DNA from: Clitoria ternatea
Taxonomy: Eukaryota > Streptophyta > Magnoliopsida > Fabales > Fabaceae
Assembly (NCBI GenBank): GCA_037962975.1
Contig: CM075669.1
Coordinates: 106,780,501-106,844,500 of the forward strand
Length of the DNA: 64,000 nt
Direction: 5' to 3'
The notes under the pieces were generated by a model that made no database searches, was not told the origin of the DNA, and worked only from the letters and a program-made list of their open reading frames with translations. Made by a program: the position numbers and the translations under genes. This document shows positions 45,617 through 54,296 of this stretch, in pieces (position 1 is the first letter of the stretch; each line of letters begins with the position of its first letter).

Positions 45617-45985
45617 CTTTTAAGCACGGTTATGGTGTTAACCGTGCTTAAAAGTCACACTTTTAAGCACGGTTATGCTTTAACCGTCCTTAAAAGCCCA
45701 GCAGAAACAAGCACGGTTCAAAAGGAACCGTGCTTAAAAGCTCACATACGAGCACGGTTCAAGAGGAACCGTGCTTAAAAGTGCCAATCTACGAAGACGG
45801 TTCAGATGGAACCGTGCTTAAAAGTGCCCCCTACGAGCACGGTTAATTTCAACCGTGCTTAAAAGCCCACCTACGAGCACGGTTGGGGAACCGTCCTTAA
45901 AAGCCCTTATTTACAAGCACGGTGGGAACAAGCACGGTTCGGGAACCGTGCTTAAAACCCCTCCAGAACCGTGCTTAAAACCCTT
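45617..45985. repeat. right subterminal repeats of CACTA-2
   Basis: At least eight inverted pairs of the form ACGAGCACGGTT ... AACCGTGCTTAAAAG at a period of about 35-50 bp. More regular than the left array. Confidence 0.9.
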
Positions 45986-46001
45986 TTTTCCACCAGTGAG
46001 G

Positions 46002-46351
46002 GTTTATTAGAGTTAGTTAGTTTGTTGAACTAATTATTGTTAGATAATAGCTTTACAACCAAATTTGTGAACCTTGTCTAGGGTTAGTTACTTGGTTAGT
46101 TATAACCTAGGATCCTGATAAAGAACATAAGTAAAGACAACCTAGGACTTGCATAACTAATCATAGTAATACAACCTAGGATCTAACCTAGTACAAGACA
46201 ACTTAAGTTCTTGTTTCCTTTGGTAGAAACCTAGTACTTGATTCTTAAGATTCTTGTTTGAATTCTTCTTCTTGTCTTACATAAGCATCCTCGACTAGTT
46301 TGTTTACAACTTTTGTTTGTGTTGTCTTGTTTTCTTTGACAACCTTAAACC
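46002..46351. other. 5' leader of element C, second part
   Basis: Resumes after the CACTA-2 target duplication and leads to the gag ATG at 46352. Repeats of AACCTAGGA/ACCTAGTAC. Non-coding. Confidence 0.5.
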
Positions 46352-47461
46352 ATGTCTTACAGTGATAGGGAAAACAAATCTCTTCTCCATAATATAATGG
46401 ATAGACTAAATAACATCAACACTAGGTTAACTAACATAGAAAATAGAGATGAGAACCCTAGAACTAGACATCAAAATCAAAGAAATCAAAGGCATGAGAA
46501 TAGTGATAGTGAGGATGACCATAGGTCTAGAAGACACCATCATAATACTAAAAGAGAAGACCTAGGGTTAAAAGAAGTAAAATTTGAAATTCCCCCATTT
46601 AATGGTAAAAGTGATGTTGAAGCTTATCTAGAATAGGAGATGAGAGTTGAACAATTGCTTAATTCTCATCAAATTAAAGAAGCAAAGAAAGTTAGGATAG
46701 CCACTTTCTCATTCTAAAACTATGCCTTAGTATGGTGGACTTAAGTGTGTAAGGAGAGAAAGAAAGATAACTTTCCACCAATAGATAATTGGTTAGACTT
46801 AAAAGCTCTATTAAGAAAGAGATATGTTCTTAATTACTATAGAGGGGAGCTATTAGCCAAGCTAAATAGACTCACCCAAGGGTCAAAAAGTGTAAAAGAT
46901 TACTACAAGGACTTAGAGATAGCCATGATTAGGGTAAACTTAGAAGAAGATGAAGAAACCCTAATGCATAGGTTTTTGCATGGCCTAAATAGGAACATCA
47001 AGAATAGAATAAAACTCCTTCCACATGTTAATATAGAAGAATTATTACACCAATGTACTAAGGTAAAGAGCTAATTTAAAGAGAGAAAATCCTATAATGG
47101 GGAATACAAAAGCTTTAAGTCTAAGTGGGTAGGTTAAGATGGGTTTAAAAAATAACCTAAGGAGAAGGGAGTGGGCACTTCTTCTTCCAAAATTCTAAGT
47201 GAGTTGCATAAGAATGGCAAAGTCTTTAGAAATCAAAGAGATAAACATGAACCAATATCTAAACCTCAAACCTCTAGATCATCTACCATTAAATGTTTTA
47301 AATGCCTTGGTAGAGGTCACATTGCTTCTGACTGTTCTACAAAAAGAACTATGATTTTGAAAACTAATGGAACTTACTCAATTCAATCAGAGTCTGATTC
47401 TGACATCACAATTCAAGTGATGACTCAAGTAGTGATTCCTATGAGAGTGAGCATATACTAG
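46352..47461 (+). pseudogene. element C gag, broken
   Basis: Starts MSYSDRENKSLLHNIMDRL, then a His/Arg-rich segment, the gag core (VKFEIPPFNGKSDVEAYLE; LLAKLNRLTQGSKSVKDYY) and a zinc knuckle CFKCLGRGHIASDC near 47300. Stops at 46634 (TAG for TGG), near 46716 and 46743 (TAA for CAA), 47072 and several around 47130-47160 break it. The knuckle is intact in CX2CX4HX4C spacing. Confidence 0.85.
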
Positions 47462-47469
47462 GGTATGAT

Positions 47470-48008
47470 GGTGAGCTGTACATGATTAAAAGTTACTTGG
47501 TAGTCCTTTTAAGCTTGATGATACTACACAAAGAGAAAACATCTTTTATACAAGATGTTACATAAATGAAAAACTATGTTCTCTCATTGTGGATAGTGGG
47601 AGTTATGCAAATGTAGTAAGCCAAAGGCTAGTACATAAGATGGGCTTAGAACTAATAGATCACCCTAGACCTTGTAAGTTACAATGGTTAAATGAAAAGG
47701 AAGAAATGTTAGTTAATAAGCAAGTCTTAATCAACTTCACCATAGGCATATATAGAGATGAAGTCAAATATGATGTAGTACCTATGGAAGCAACTCACAT
47801 CCTTTTAGGAAGACCTTGGCAATATGATAGGAAGGTTATCCATGAGGTGTTCACCAACACCCTCACATTCAAATTAGACAATAAAAAGATATTTTTACAT
47901 CCCCTAACTCTACAACAAGTAACTAAAGATCAACTTCAAATAAAGCTTAAAAGGGATAGAGAGTTAGGATCTTCTTCATCTAATCACTTAGAAAAACAAG
48001 AAAAATAA
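47470..48008 (+). pseudogene. element C protease region
   Basis: Aspartic protease of the retropepsin type: IVDSGSYANVVSQ (catalytic DSG) and HILLGRPWQYD (flap-end). The frame from 47589 is open for 139 codons, then a TAA. A stop at 47459 separates it from gag. Confidence 0.82.
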
Positions 48009-48189
48009 AAAGATAAAGGAAAAGGAGTTGTCATTTATGATGACTCTAGAGCTAATCTCTTGGCCACAAAATATGATATGAAACATGCTATGTTTTCACA
48101 AAAACAATGCTTGATCATGTATTCTAAAGATATCCCTAGCATTTCCTTGTGCTCTATGGGCTCTTCCCCTCCTCTTTGCCCAAAGGGAT

Positions 48190-49350
48190 TTAAAACATTT
48201 TAAATGAATTTAAAGACCTCTTCCCAAAAGATATTCCCAAAGGCTTACCTCCAATTAGGGGCATTGAACATCAAATAGATCTAATTCCTGGTGCTAGTTT
48301 ACCAAATAGGCTTGCATATAGGTGTAACCCTAAGGAAAACCTAGAAATTGAAAAGCAATTGAATGAACTATTATCTAAGGGATGGATTAGAGAGAGCCTA
48401 AGCCCATGTGCTTTACCCATTTTATTAGTTCATAAGAAAGATGGTTCATAGAGAATGTGTACAGATTATAGAGCCATAAACAACATAACCATCAAGTTTA
48501 GGCATCCAATACCTAGACTTGATGATATGCTTGATGAGCTAAGTGGTTCTACCATATTTTCTAAGATTGATCTTAAAAGTGGCTATCATCAAATAAGAAT
48601 CAAAGAAGGAGATGAATGGAAAGTTGCTTTGAAATTCAAACTTGGATTATATGAGTGGTTAGTTATGCCCTTTGGCTTGACTAATGGACCAAGCACATTC
48701 ATGAGGTTAATGAATCATGTTTTAAGGGAATTTATTGGGCATTTTGTTGTGGTCTATTTTGATGACATCTTAGTTTACTCCAAGACCATGACCTCTCATC
48801 TAAACCATCTAAAACAAGTTATGCTTGCCTTAAGAACAAACAACCTCTATGTAAATTTTGAAAAAATGTTCTTTTGGCATGGATAACATTGTATTCCTTG
48901 GATTTGTAGTGAGTTCTAAAGGTGTTGAGGTTGATCACTCAAAACTGAAGGCAATCCAAGATTGGCCAACACCTAAAAATATGAGTGAAGTTAGAAGTTT
49001 CCATGGTCTTGTAAGTTTCTATAGGAGATTTGTGAAAGATTTCTCTACCTTAGCTTCCCCTTTGAATGAATTAGTGAAAAAGAATGTTCCTTTTGTGTAG
49101 AGGCCAAGGCAAGAGAAAGCCTTTCTAGATCTCAAGGAGACGCTCACTCATGCTCCAATTTTAGCACTTCCAAATTTTTCTAAAACCTTTGAGCTTGGGT
49201 GTGATGCTTCAAATGTGGGTATTGGGGCTGTTCTATTGCAAGAAGGTCACCCCATTGCTTTCTTTAGTGAAAAGCTTAATGGGGAAACCCTCAATTATCC
49301 CACATATGATAAAGAGTTCTATGCATTAATTAGAGCCCTTTAAACTTAGG
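48190..49350 (+). pseudogene. element C reverse transcriptase and RNase H, broken
   Basis: RT begins near PKGLPPIRGIEHQIDLIPGA; motifs MCTDYRAINNI, SKIDLKSGYHQI, VMPFGLTNGPSTF and the catalytic YFDD are all readable. TAG at 48450 replaces TGG before RMCTDYR. The frame changes near 48870 (FEKMFFWHG to KKCSFGMDNIVFLG). RNase H shows LGCDASNVGIGAVL, IAFFSEKLNG and YDKEFYALIRAL, with stops near 49098 and 49341. Confidence 0.88.
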
Positions 49351-50376
49351 AATATTACTTGATCCCAAAAGAGTTTGTCATTCATAGTGATCACCAATCA
49401 CTAAAATTCATCAAAGGGAAACATAAGTTAAACAAAAGACATGCTAAGTGGGTTGACTTCTTGGAACAATTTCCATATGTCATCAAGTATAAAATGGAAA
49501 ATCCAATACTGTGGCTGATGCTTTATCAAGAAGGCACTCTTTACTTGCCTCTCTTGGAGCCAAAATTATTGAACTTGATGAGATTAGGACTTTGTATCCA
49601 AGTGATCTTGATTTTTCCAAAATATTCAACTTATCTTCCACTTCTTCATTTCATAAAGGCTTCTACGTTTTAGATGGCTACCTCTTTAAAGCCAATTAAA
49701 TTTGCATTCTTAGGAGCTCTTTAAGAGATCTTTTACTTAGAGAAAGCCATGAGGGAGGCTTAATGGGCCATTTTGGAAGAGATAAAACATTGTCTATTTT
49801 ACATGAACACTTCTAATGGCCTAAAATGAAAAAAGATGTTCAAAAACTTTACGCTAGGTGTATTGTATATAGGAAAGCTAAATCTAAACTTTCACCTAGT
49901 GGTCTTTATACTCCATTCCTACACATACTTCTCCTTGGATTGATATTTCTAAGGATTTTGTGTTAGGCTTGCCTAGGACCCAAAGGCGAATGGACTCTAT
50001 CTTTGTTGTGGTAGATAGGTTTAGTAAGATGGGTCACTTCATCCCTTGTCACAAAGTGGATGATGCAAGTCATATTGTTAAACTATTTTTCAAGGAAATT
50101 GTAAGACTTCATGGTGTTTCTAAAACTATCATTTCTGATAGGGACACCAAATTCCTAAGCCATTTTTGGAAAACCCTTTAGTCAAGGCTAGGAACGAAGC
50201 TTCTCTTTTCTACCACTTTTCATCCTTAAATGGATGGCCAAACTGAGGTAGTGAACAGGACCTTTTCTCAACTAATTCAGGTCTTAGTGCATAAAAATGT
50301 TAAATCTTGGGATGAGCGTTTGCCCTATATTGAATTTGCTTATAATAGGGTACAACACTCCACAACTATGCATAGT
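49351..50376 (+). pseudogene. element C RNase H end and integrase, broken and truncated
   Basis: Starts with VIHSDHQSLKFIKG; a frame change near 49505 leads to ADALSRRHSLLAS. The integrase zinc region has His-His but CIVYRK where the second Cys should be (Cys to Tyr). The core has KDFVLGLP, SDRDTKFLSHFW and DGQTEVVNR (candidate D, D, E). Stops near 49699, 49814, 50179 and 50227. The gene ends in YNRVQHSTTMHS at the start of the LTR of element D, so the C-terminus is missing. Confidence 0.86.
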
Positions 50377-50495
50377 TGATCCGGTCCTAACACCGGCCCC
50401 CAAGAGCATGGCTTAAATGCTTTGCCAGATCAGCATTTTGAATAAGAGGAGTATGCGATTGAGCACATTATAATCACTTCTATACAGAGTACATA

Positions 50496-50656
50496 CCGCC
50501 AGGGCAGGTAACTCCGCCAAGGCATGTTACTCCGCCAAGGAACATAACCCCGCCAAGGCACCTTACCCCGCCAAGGCACCTTACTCCGCCAAGGCATGTT
50601 ACTCCGCCAAGGAACGTAACCCCGCCAAAGTTGTTACTCCGCCAAGCCATAAACTC
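50496..50656. repeat. 18-bp tandem repeat in LTR D
   Basis: About nine copies of CCGCCAAGGCATGTTACT with CACCTTACC and AACATAACC variants. It gives a Gly-Gly-Val repeat frame on the minus strand that I regard as spurious. Confidence 0.88.
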
Positions 50657-50937
50657 AATATTGGCGGAATACTGAATTTCCCACACTGCGTAGCGAGCCC
50701 ATACTCACAACCCCGGCACGAGATTGACTCTGTCTTGAGAGGTTAATAATGGGAATCACGCTGTCACGCATAAAGGGAAATAATAATAAAATATTAAAGC
50801 ACTAACGCTTTCCAGACAAGTGGTGATACCTACTACAATAATGGTGCATGTAAACGGCGCAAGGACCCACCACCTTTTCAGCATTATGCCTGAAGACAAG
50901 GAGCGGGTCCTACCAATAATGGAGCACCAGTAACAGG

Positions 50938-50945
50938 TATATAAA
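50938..50945 (+). promoter_or_regulatory. TATA box of LTR D
   Basis: TATATAAA after ACAGG, about 560 bp into the LTR, followed by CCTCTCTC. Confidence 0.6.
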
Positions 50946-51295
50946 CCTCTCTCAAAAAGGTATAAGGGATCCTGTTTCCCATTCTCTGAACCTTACACTT
51001 TCTTACTTGCATAATTCTCTCTGACTGTCTTTCTAAGTCTCTAAGTATTCTGAAATACTGACTTGAGCATCGGAGAACGATTGCAGGTACCACCCCCAAT
51101 CGGGTCAAGGCAACGTAGATCCCGTCAGGCGGACTGTGACACCGCCCCAGAGTACATTGCACTCCGCCTCAACTTACAAAGACTCTCCGTATTTACATTT
51201 ATACGCACATTGCTTTGTATCAAAAACACATTTATATGTATATTTTGAGTTGTTCTACAAGCATACTTCTACACCCTCTGTAAAGAACAGTTCAT

Positions 51296-51314
51296 TGGCA
51301 CGCCCAGTGGGACC
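51296..51314 (+). promoter_or_regulatory. primer-binding site of element D
   Basis: TGGCACGCCCAGTGGGACC starts one base after the LTR. This form is familiar from Tat-type elements; I cannot name the tRNA with confidence. Confidence 0.6.
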
Positions 51315-51359
51315 TGTAAACTTGGTAATCCCACAATCTTTGACCAATCTTCATCACCA

Positions 51360-52799
51360 ATGGAGAGACAAGGACCAGAGATGCAGAATGAGGATTCTCA
51401 TCCACGCAATCCCAGACGTCTTAACTTCGATGATGATGCTCAGAAAAAAGCAACGCAAGCTGATTCTTCAGATCCAAGAGATGACATGATTCGAATGTTG
51501 AGAGAAGAACTTGCAGAACTTCGTCGTGAAAAAGCAAACCCAGTGCATGAGAAAGCTGGTCCCGCAAGACAGCCACATCATGAACCACACATGCAGGAGG
51601 AATCAAGTACTCCTCACTACTCTCGTATTCCTACATACATGGAGGAGCAGCGAAGCCTCCCATTGGTGAATGCTCAGCATCAAGAAGGAAGGAGAGCAAG
51701 CTCAAACGCATCCCCCTTAGGATATAAAATGAGCATCCCATTTTCTAAAAGGCTCATGAATGCACATGTACCCAGACATTTGCAAACTATGCAGCCCATT
51801 TCTATAGGGAAATATACTGGGGAAACAGATCCTTCTAAGCATTTAGATACTTATATCTACGAGGCCATGTTTCTAGGAGCTGAGGAGGATGTCATGTGCA
51901 GAATGTTCCCCAGAACCCTTACAGGCGAAGCTCTTAGTTGGTTCAAGAGCTTACCTTCAGGTTCCATTGATTCGTGGGAGGAGCTGGCCTCAGCTTTTGG
52001 AAGCCACTTCGTGATCTCCAGGGATGCACCCAGAACCTCTCATACCTTGGCTCAGATCAAACAAGGCGACAAAGAATCTCTGAAGGATTTCCTTAAGAGA
52101 TTTTACAAGGAGGCAGCCATGGTCCCTGATCTGACAGAGGCAATCCAGTTGCATATTCTCATAAAAGCTATGCAACCAAAGTCACCTTTCGCTTTGTCTT
52201 TGGCAAAGGGACCTCCAACCACGATGGAGGAATTTCGCAGGAAGGCGTCCAAGTACGTGGGTATCGAGATGCATTTGGAAGCCACTGCATCTCGCAGTAA
52301 ACCACCCCCTGCAACTCCACCTCATGACAAAGGGAAAGAGAAGTCGCTGAAGAATGACAAGTCCCACCAAAGGGACAAAGTAGGGAACCAACCTTTCAAA
52401 CAGCAAGACAGACGCGTGTTCAATTTTGCTCACTATGCACCACTGAACACAACTTGCGAGCAAATCTTGCGTGAAATAGGATGGACCACCCTTAATGTTT
52501 ATGGAATTCAATGTCCACCCCCAATCAGGCGCGGTGGAAACCCAAAGAAATATTGTGAATTCCATGAGTCAGTTGGCCACACCACAGAAGAATGTAAGCA
52601 ACTCAAAAATACCATTGAGGTGCTCATTCGTGAAGGTAAACTGAAACATTACCTGTTCAAAGGCAAATCTCATGATGAGCCTGAGAAGTTTGAAAAGCGA
52701 CATCGTGATCGTTCTCCGGACCCTGATAGTACTCGGGAACCAAAACGCACAGCGGTGTCAGAAAAACAAAAAGGCATTGTTCTGGAGTCCGCCCAATGA
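51360..52799 (+). CDS. element D gag
   Basis: 479 codons from ATG (MERQGPEMQNEDSH). It has an N-terminal coiled coil (MIRMLREELAELRREK), then the gag domain (KYTGETDPSKHLDTYIYEA; MFPRTLTGEALSWFKSLP; FGSHFVISRDAP) and a zinc-finger-like YCEFHESVGHTTEECKQL. The frame ends in TGA where the protease frame continues directly (EPSPEPRSRGK), so TGA probably arose from CGA. The protein would form the particle core. Confidence 0.85.
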   Translation: MERQGPEMQNEDSHPRNPRRLNFDDDAQKKATQADSSDPRDDMIRMLREELAELRREKANPVHEKAGPARQPHHEPHMQEESSTPHYSRIPTYMEEQRSLPLVNAQHQEGRRASSNASPLGYKMSIPFSKRLMNAHVPRHLQTMQPISIGKYTGETDPSKHLDTYIYEAMFLGAEEDVMCRMFPRTLTGEALSWFKSLPSGSIDSWEELASAFGSHFVISRDAPRTSHTLAQIKQGDKESLKDFLKRFYKEAAMVPDLTEAIQLHILIKAMQPKSPFALSLAKGPPTTMEEFRRKASKYVGIEMHLEATASRSKPPPATPPHDKGKEKSLKNDKSHQRDKVGNQPFKQQDRRVFNFAHYAPLNTTCEQILREIGWTTLNVYGIQCPPPIRRGGNPKKYCEFHESVGHTTEECKQLKNTIEVLIREGKLKHYLFKGKSHDEPEKFEKRHRDRSPDPDSTREPKRTAVSEKQKGIVLESAQ

Positions 52800-53420
52800 G
52801 AACCGAGCCCTGAACCTAGATCACGAGGTAAAAGGCAGGTGGTGGACATGATTGCTGGAGGCTTCGCAGGAGGCGGACCCTCAAACACCGCCCGGAAAAA
52901 TCATCATCGTATGATCTTATCTGTGCAGGGCAAGAACAAAGAATATGGCCCATTCAAGGACGGAGTTCAGACTCCGCCTATAACTTTCACAGATGATGAT
53001 TTTGGCCCAACCATTCCTGAGGGAGATGATGCGGTAGTGATCATTGCGGTGATCGCTAATATGGATGTAAAACGCATCCTAGTTGATCAGGGAAGTTCCT
53101 GTGACGTTATTTTTTATGACTGTTTTAAACGCATGGGACTGACTGACGCTGATTTGTAGCCTTACACATAGGACCTTACAGCTTTTAATGGCGCCAAACA
53201 GCCTACTAAAGGCTACTTGGACACAAGGATTACCTTCGATGGTGAACCTGGAGCAAGGACTATGAAATCCAGGGTTCTTGTTATTGATGTTAAATCCCCA
53301 TACAATGGCATCATTGGGCGGCCTACTCTGAATGCCATGGAAGCCATCGTTTCAACCCCCCACTTGTTAATCAAGTTCATCGATAAAGATAATCAAGTCT
53401 CATCAGTCAGGGGTGACCAG
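52800..53420 (+). pseudogene. element D protease region, broken
   Basis: In the same frame after the gag TGA: MIAGGFAGGGPSN, then VKRILVDQGSSCDVIF, where DQGS replaces the catalytic DSGS/DTGS form common in the family (Tat elements often read D-x-G-S-S), and NGIIGRPTLNAM. Stops at 53157 (TAG) and 53168 (TAG) interrupt it. Confidence 0.78.
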
Positions 53421-54296
53421 GAGATGGCTCGTTATTGTTACAATTTAAGTCTTAACATGGTGAAGCTTGAAACCATGTCTAAGAAAAGAAAATTGAACGA
53501 AGGAAACAGTGCGGCGGCATCCGTCAACTTGGTGGATCTTGATCCCAGGGCGGAGTCTTCTATAGACCCACTGAACCCTTTGAAACCAACTCCTGATGGT
53601 GGTTCCAAGCCTATTGTTCTGGGCAGCACCCCGGAGCAAATCACTAACATCAATGACAAACTGGAGCCTAACGTGGAGGCAAGACTGATTGCACTCCTCC
53701 ATGAGTACAAGGAAATTTTTGCCTGGACAGCCGCAGACATGCCTGGTATGGATCCTAACTTCTGTTGCCACCGCCTGGCGGTGTATCCTGAAACTAAGCT
53801 AGTGGCACAAAAGAAACGGCGTATGGGTCCTGCTAAGCAAAATGCTACTTGCGAACAAACCGAAGAACTCCTTAAGGCGGGGTTCATCAGGGAACTCCGT
53901 TACTCTTCTTGGCTGTCCAACGTGGTTATGGTGCAGAAAGCCAATGGCAAATGGCGCATGTGCATAGACTACGTTGATTTGAATAAATGTTGTCCCAAAG
54001 ATCCTTATCCTCTCCCCAACATTGACAGACTGGTTGACGACTCATCAGGATACAAGTATCTATCCTTCATGGATGCTTACTCCGGATACAACCAAATTCC
54101 AATGTGTGAGGATGATCAGGAGAAAACAGCATTTATCAATGACAGAGGGGTCTTTTGCTACAATGTCATGCCATTTGGGCTGAAGAACGCTGGGGCCACC
54201 TACCAGCGCATGATCAACAGAGTCTTTGAGGGCATGCACACAAAGCTGGTGGAGGTTTATATTGATGAAAACTCCAGAAGGAGGAGACCATGTTGA
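53421..54296 (+). pseudogene. element D reverse transcriptase, first part, disrupted at the active site
   Basis: Open from 53217 through MPGMDPNFCCHRLAV, FIRELRYSSWLSNVVMV, MCIDYVDLNKCCPKD and VMPFGLKNAGATYQRM. At the YIDD box the second Asp is lost (YIDE, about 54258) and the frame shifts, continuing as TPEGGDHVEDLRLIF in another frame. This fits a small deletion removing the residues between YIDD and TPEGG. The enzyme is dead. Confidence 0.85.

Larger units (their letters stand above)
36921..45998 (+). mobile_element. CACTA-2, En/Spm-type DNA transposon, apparently coding-intact
   Basis: Starts CACTAGTGCAAAA and ends TTTTTTCCACCAGTG. The target duplication is AGG (36918-36920 and 45999-46001). 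GCACGGTT/AACCGTGC subterminal arrays lie at both ends. Between them are an unbroken TNP2 gene (38892-42065) and a 13-exon accessory gene (42213-45398) whose exons all join in frame. It is 9078 bp long. With intact ends, subterminal repeats and both genes, this copy has everything expected of an autonomous element; activity is inferred, not shown. Confidence 0.94.
34157..50376 (+). mobile_element. Ty3/gypsy element C, chromovirus-like, 3'-truncated
   Basis: 5' LTR (about 34157-34962), primer site 34968, a long leader interrupted by CACTA-2, then gag, protease, RT, RNase H and integrase. It stops in the integrase at 50376 where element D is inserted. Coding parts are broken by many stops and a few frameshifts. 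Its 3' LTR is outside the window, so no target duplication can be checked. Clade within the chromoviruses not resolved. Confidence 0.82.
50377..51294 (+). repeat. 5' LTR of element D
   Basis: Begins TGATCCGGTCC inside C's integrase and ends AACAGTTCA just before the primer site. 918 bp. Contains an 18-bp tandem array (50496-50656) and TATA box (50938). No second LTR in view. Confidence 0.78.

Noticed and set aside
50496..50656. possible CRISPR-like array (also 57106-57377 and 57794-58370)
   Set aside because: Units are contiguous with no unique spacers; plant LTR tandem repeats.
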